The translations under genes were made by a program, and so were the position numbers. The notes below the pieces were generated by a model. That model did not search any database, was not told the DNA's origin, and saw only the letters and a list, made by a program, of their open reading frames with translations. Of a stretch of 64,000 nucleotides of DNA, positions 52,701 through 58,700 are shown one piece after another (the first letter of the stretch is position 1; the number at the start of each line of letters is the position of its first letter). Source of the stretch: Hemicentrotus pulcherrimus (Eukaryota > Echinodermata > Echinoidea > Camarodonta > Strongylocentrotidae); the NCBI GenBank assembly GCA_003118195.1, contig BEXV01000207.1, positions 225,207-289,206 of the forward strand, read 5' to 3'.

Positions 52701-55700
52701 TTGGATTTCAAATGCTTGTATACCCGAACAGTGAAATATGCATTCAAACAGTGCATCCTGTTGGTTACACAATGCAAATACAAATTGACATTTAAGCATC
52801 CTCGAAAAGAATTATAATGATAATTAGAATTAAACAAAAATAGATTTCATGACAATGTGGAATTATGAGAATCAATAGTGAATGATGTGAGGGTCTCTTT
52901 CTTGATTTTACAGACAAGTCTGGTAGCAGGATGTCGATTGGTACACCTAGCGATGTTCCTCTGAAGATTACTGAGTCAGATCTTAGTCAGCTCTCAGCCA
53001 GTATCCGTACACCTTCCAAACATGAAGAACCATGTGCTCTCAAACGTCTGAATAATGGAAACATTGGTAAGCAATCCACCAATCCCACGGTGGAAAGTAT
53101 GATATATGAAATTGAACCGTAGAGATACAGGTATGTTTGTGCAAAGAAGGAAAGTGTTTGTCCATGAAGATGATTAATCAAAAGAGATTTTCCCAATGTT
53201 ATAGATGAACTCTGCTTTGGAGCAGCAGATTTTGAGTATGTATTCTGATGGCATGATAATATGAAGCAAAGTTGCTCATCTCTTGTGCTCTCTTCTCTTG
53301 TCTAGGTATCACTTTTACTCCCAAGGAGATTGGTGAGCATCTAGTGAGTGTAAAGAAGAGGGGACAACACATCCCTAGCAGCCCCTTCAAGATCATTGTA
53401 GGAGCTCAAGAGGTTGGAGATGCTTCCAAGGTCAAGGTCACAGGTCGTGGTATCAAAGAAGCTCAAGCAGGTCAAATGGCTCAGTTCCTGGTTGATACTA
53501 GGAATGCTGGTAAGCTGTAACAAAGTTCTTATCTGGTTGATTACTGTCTTCTCTCCTTTTCATAGAACTGATACAGGAATCACCTGGTTCATGTAGGCAA
53601 TGTGTTAACTGCTATCATTGCAAAAGACTCCATTTTCTTCAGGTAAAAACTAGAACAACAATGATTCTTGTATGAAGTGCATTAAGATAGGGGTCTGTTA
53701 TATTAGCATTACTAGCAGTAGCTACATTGTCAGAAACCGTGACAAATTCATTAGAAGAGATTTACCTTGTATTCTTAGTTTTCCAAAGGGAGGACAACAA
53801 TTATTGCACACTAGGATATGTTTGTTGATAAATTAGCATTTATCTTATTCATTTTATAAACTCCCCCTTTCTATGCATTGTATACAATTTCTGACTATTA
53901 TTGTGTGTTTGTGTTTGACTGGTGGCAGGTTATGGAGGTCTTGGTGTATCCATCGAGGGACCAAGCAAAGCAGATATTAACTGTGAGGATAACGGTGACG
54001 GTACCTGCCTTGTTACCTTCACACCCACCGAGCCAGGAACATACAATGTCAACGTACACTATGCTGATCAACTAGTACCAGGTAAGAAGGACCACTGGTT
54101 AAGTACACCAAGTCAGAAATATAGTACCCACTTCATCCACGATTTTGTAGGATTATTCATTGTTCCTATAGTCCTTTGTATGTTTTGCTTTTACATGTAA
54201 ATGTACAATACATTCAATTTAATTAAAAAATGAGTATAAGGTGGGCAATTATATACCTATATGTGAAGGTTCAGTTGAGAAGTTATTGTGATTTAAAAAG
54301 ATATATGTTTGGCACCCATATTTATTTGGTTTAGTTCAGTCTAGAAGTTATTTTAAGGAAATATTGCTGTACCATTATAAATATTTGTTACCGGATATCA
54401 ACAAATCAACAAATTAAGAAATGTTCTAGTTATGTCTACTATAAGAATACTTTTGGAAATGTATTATGTTCACTCTATGACTTGAACTGATGATGTGTAT
54501 ATTGTTTTGCAGGGAGTCCGTTCCAGGTTGCAGTACAAGGAGATTCAACAGAGTTGCCTCTGATCAGAGAAACTTTGGTCAGACCAACTAAGGCTACTCC
54601 AGTATCCAACGTTGGTAGTGAATGTGAACTCACAGTCAAGATCCCAGGTAAATAGGACTGCCTAGCTAGCTCCTGTTTATGCATACATTACCTTGCCTGT
54701 CAGTGTGTAATGCACATGTTTCACAGAGATTGAAACGTATGTTAGGCACCTATATAATTATCCCTTTCTTGGTTTCTTATTCTGTGACCAATATCCTAAA
54801 AAAGAACTTTTGATAGTTGACTTCTTGTGTTAGGAATACGCATGAGAAGCCCTTCTGTGTGAATAAAGTTAAAAATGAAATACCTTTGTATTTTTTAGTC
54901 CAGAATATGATATAATATGTGTATGGGATTTGTTTACATGCAGTATAGAAAGATTAACCTGTGTTGAGAAAGACAATTGTGGAGATGAAATGTCAGATCA
55001 CAGTTTCTTCTCACACTTGTTTGTCATTAAAAATACATATATAACTATGGCTTTTCTTTGTCTTTCACCATTTCCCAAATATTGCCTTCCAAGTTATTTG
55101 ATTATTTTGATGTTGAAAGAATGATAAAATGATGATTGACTAACTGTGACTGTGATTGCACAGGCACGGATCCACTGGACATGACTGCTCAAGTGACTAA
55201 CCCAGCTGGACGTACAGTAGATGCTGAGATCATGGACAGACCTGACTGCAAATACTGTGTCAAGTTTGTACCTGCTATGGAAGGTGTACATACAGTCAGT
55301 GTCAAGAACAAAGGCTTGCATGTCCCAGGTACGTAATTCATTCTCTCTTTGCCGGGTTATAGGACTCTTTATCTGTCTTTAGAAGTGATATTCTTTTTGC
55401 CTGTATACATGTAATATTATGCCATGAACTTTACATTCTGATGTATACAAGTGCTATATACATGTATGAATCCATTATTATGTCTTTTATTTTTTTCTTC
55501 GTAAAATCTGTAAAAATGTGTCAGTTAATGAGACATTAGTGCAACATGATTTTATTTTGTATTCTACGTTTATGAATATTTATGACATGAATCTTATATT
55601 TAGATAATTTATGCTCATTTATAATAACGTATTTGTTAGGAATTTTCATATTTTTGCAAATCATTATTCTCATCTGTTCAAGTACACTGATCTTGTACAT

Positions 55701-58700
55701 ACACAACAGTGTCACCAAGAAAAACAAATGTAGGTATATCAAAATTCGGTTCATGTATTTCTCTAAAATTCATCACTATTTGATTCATTTTGTGTTTGTC
55801 CGTTGCAGGAAGTCCATTCATGTTCACAGTTGGTCCATTCGGTGAAGGTGGAGCACAAAAGGTCCATGCTGGAGGTCCAGGACTTGAGCGAGGAGAGGTC
55901 AAACAACCAGGTAAGACCAGGTCTAATATTACTCTCAAATTCACCACTCAACATAGCTGTCTTGGTATTTTCTTCTTGTGTATCACTGAAATTGTGCCAA
56001 TAATTATAAGTTTTGTAATAAATGAGCCATTATCTTGATTTTGATTTGATTTGTAGCTGAGTTCACGGTCTGGACTCGTGAAGCTGGTCCAGGGAAGTTG
56101 GGCATCACAGTATCCGGTCCAGCCAAGGCTCCAATCAACTTTATTGATAACAAGGATGGTTCATACTTGGTCTCCTATCTACCAACTGTACCAGGTAGGT
56201 TGGTCATAGATTAAATAGCCAGCCCCCTCCCCCCCCCCNNNNNNNNNNNNNNNNNNNNNNNNNNNNNNNNNNNNNNNNNNNNNNNNNNNNNNNNNNNNNN
56301 NNNNNNNNNNNNNNNNNNNNNNNNNNNNNNNNNNNNNNNNNNNNNNNNNNNNNNNNNNNNNNNNNNNNNNNNNNNNNNNNNNNNNNNNNNNNNNNNNNNN
56401 NNNNNNNNNNNNNNNNNNNNNNNNNNNNNNNNNNNNNNNNNNNNNNNNNNNNNNNNNNNNNNNNNNNNNNNNNNNNNNNNNNNNNNNNNNNNNNNNNNNN
56501 NNNNNNNNNNNNNNNNNNNNNNNNNNNNNNNNNNNNNNNNNNNNNNNNNNNNNNNNNNNNNNNNNNNNNNNNNNNNNNNNNNNNNNNNNNNNNNNNNNNN
56601 NNNNNNNNNNNNNNNNNNNNNNNNNNNNNNNNNNNNNNNNNNNNNNNNNNTTAAAACTTTCAGAGTTTTCTTATTAAAGTTAGTTACATACAGCCCTATT
56701 TTTTCAACATCTTGCAAGTTGGTCTTTCATAGGTTACATGGCCCTCTCTCCCTTGGATGAGGATGAGTTCTGTTAAGGTTTAAACTTGCTTTCATATATA
56801 TGCACAGTACCAGACAGGGCTTGAGATATTAATTATTAGTTTCTCCTGAGGCTCCTCTGCAAAGTTGTACTTTTGCTTGATGATGTTCACTGATCCATTT
56901 TCTCCATTTCTAATGCTCATTTTTACTGATTATTCAAAATGAATTGTGTCCATATTGAGTTGTTTCTATCATAAATACTATGATTGTATTAAGGTAATTG
57001 TTTCTCTACATCCACTGTACATGTAGTCATGTTATGAGATTGGTTCTACCTTATTTTTCCTCTGCTTTTCAGGTGAATACGTGGTTGATATCAAGTTTAA
57101 TGACAAGCCAATCCCAGACAGTCCTTACAAGCCTTTTGTTGTACCACCCCTTGGTGAGGCAAGGAGATGCAGTGTATCCAGTATCCAGGTCAGTTCAACT
57201 AAAAACGGCCTCTTTCTCCTATCCTCTTCTCTTTTTTCTCCTCCTATTCCTGCTTCTGATTCTTGTTTCTTCATTTCCTACCTCTCATACGTATTGTATA
57301 TATGCATCAATGTTTTTCGTCCTTCAAAACATCTCTGATTGGATAGCTATATTTCTGTGCCCACAAGTTCTACTTTTTATCTACCTAAGCAAGATTGGTA
57401 GACACTCCGTGGTAGGACTTATATTTGTCTCATCAACTTCAGAAGAAAAAAATATGGCAACCGTGTATCTGACTAGCTACATTAAAATTAATCATAATTG
57501 TTGTAAATTGTTGTAACTCCCCAGGATTGAATTGATGTGTTATATAATGCTTTACCTCTGCAGGAACATGGTATCAAGATCAACCATCCAGCCTCGTTCG
57601 TGATTCAACTCAATGGTGCTAAAGGTCATCTCAAAGCAAAGTGTAAATCCCCTTCTGGAGCTGAGATTGAATGTATTATCACTGAGATTGATGAAGGTGA
57701 GTTGTCATAGTGATCTCTCTTTTACTCTCAAACACAACAATCAATCTTAAAATTAAATTAAAAAGTAATACCATAGTAGCCATGGAATATTAAAGCATAG
57801 ATTCAAGAGCCTTTAATAGTTGATGGATTACAAAGTACAACAAACAATTTGAGCTCAAATTTTCAATTTTCTTGTCTGCTTGGGTTAATAATGAGCTTGA
57901 CACTAACAGATGTCATCTTGTGATTCTTTTACAGAGAATTATGCCGTGCGTTTCTTACCAACTGAGAATGGAATCCACAGTGTGGAAGTATTCTTCAAGG
58001 ATTCTCCCATCCCAGGCAGTCCATTCAGGCTTAGGGTTGGTACAGTAGAAGAAGTAGGAGATCCAGGACATGTTCATGCTTATGGAGAAGGATTGGAGAG
58101 AGGAAAGACAGGTCAGTTTCTCTCATATCTATTTGTATTTTGTTAAATGATTATTAGCAATTATTGAAAACTGCATGATGAATAGAATTTATGGTATCCA
58201 CTGGGGGTCTATTTATTCATTAGACTGTCATGCACATTTTTTTACAAACTGTTAATAATAGAAGTATTATCTGGACAGGAAATTGGGAGTTCAAACATAT
58301 TTCTACAGAACATTAAAATGGTGATAATTTTCTACTCTGTTAAATGTTAAGATTTGAATATGCAAGTATACAACATCAACTTTAAAGTGACTGCTGCGTG
58401 CTAAGTTAGTGAAATAAAAAATTCAAGAGAAACCAACTGATACAAGAAGTTCCTGTTAACTACTCTGCAGATTTCTTATGATCTATTTAAGTCTCTATAT
58501 CCTCAAATGTTTTATTTGATTTTTTTTTATTTGATTTGATTTGATTTCTGCATTTTTCCATATAAAATATGAATGAATGACAAAGAAAATATGATTGTTT
58601 TATCAGGAGATAAGTGTGAGTTCATCATCAACACCTGTGGAGCTGGAGCGGGTACCTTGGGTATCCAGATTGATGGTCCATCTAAGGTCAAGTTAGATGT

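Larger units (their letters stand above)
50907..53928 (+). other. FLN: Introns v22-v23 to v27-v28
   Basis: Six short introns of 375, 224, 571, 393, 239 and 419 bases. An (ATT)n microsatellite sits at about 52648-52672. Nothing else recognised. Confidence 0.85.
54082..56056 (+). other. FLN: Introns v28-v29 to v31-v32
   Basis: Four introns of 431, 516, 480 and 146 bases, all phase 1, AT-rich, with nothing recognisable inside. Confidence 0.85.

Noticed and set aside
56211..56717. 168-residue open frame
   Set aside because: It is mostly gap N.
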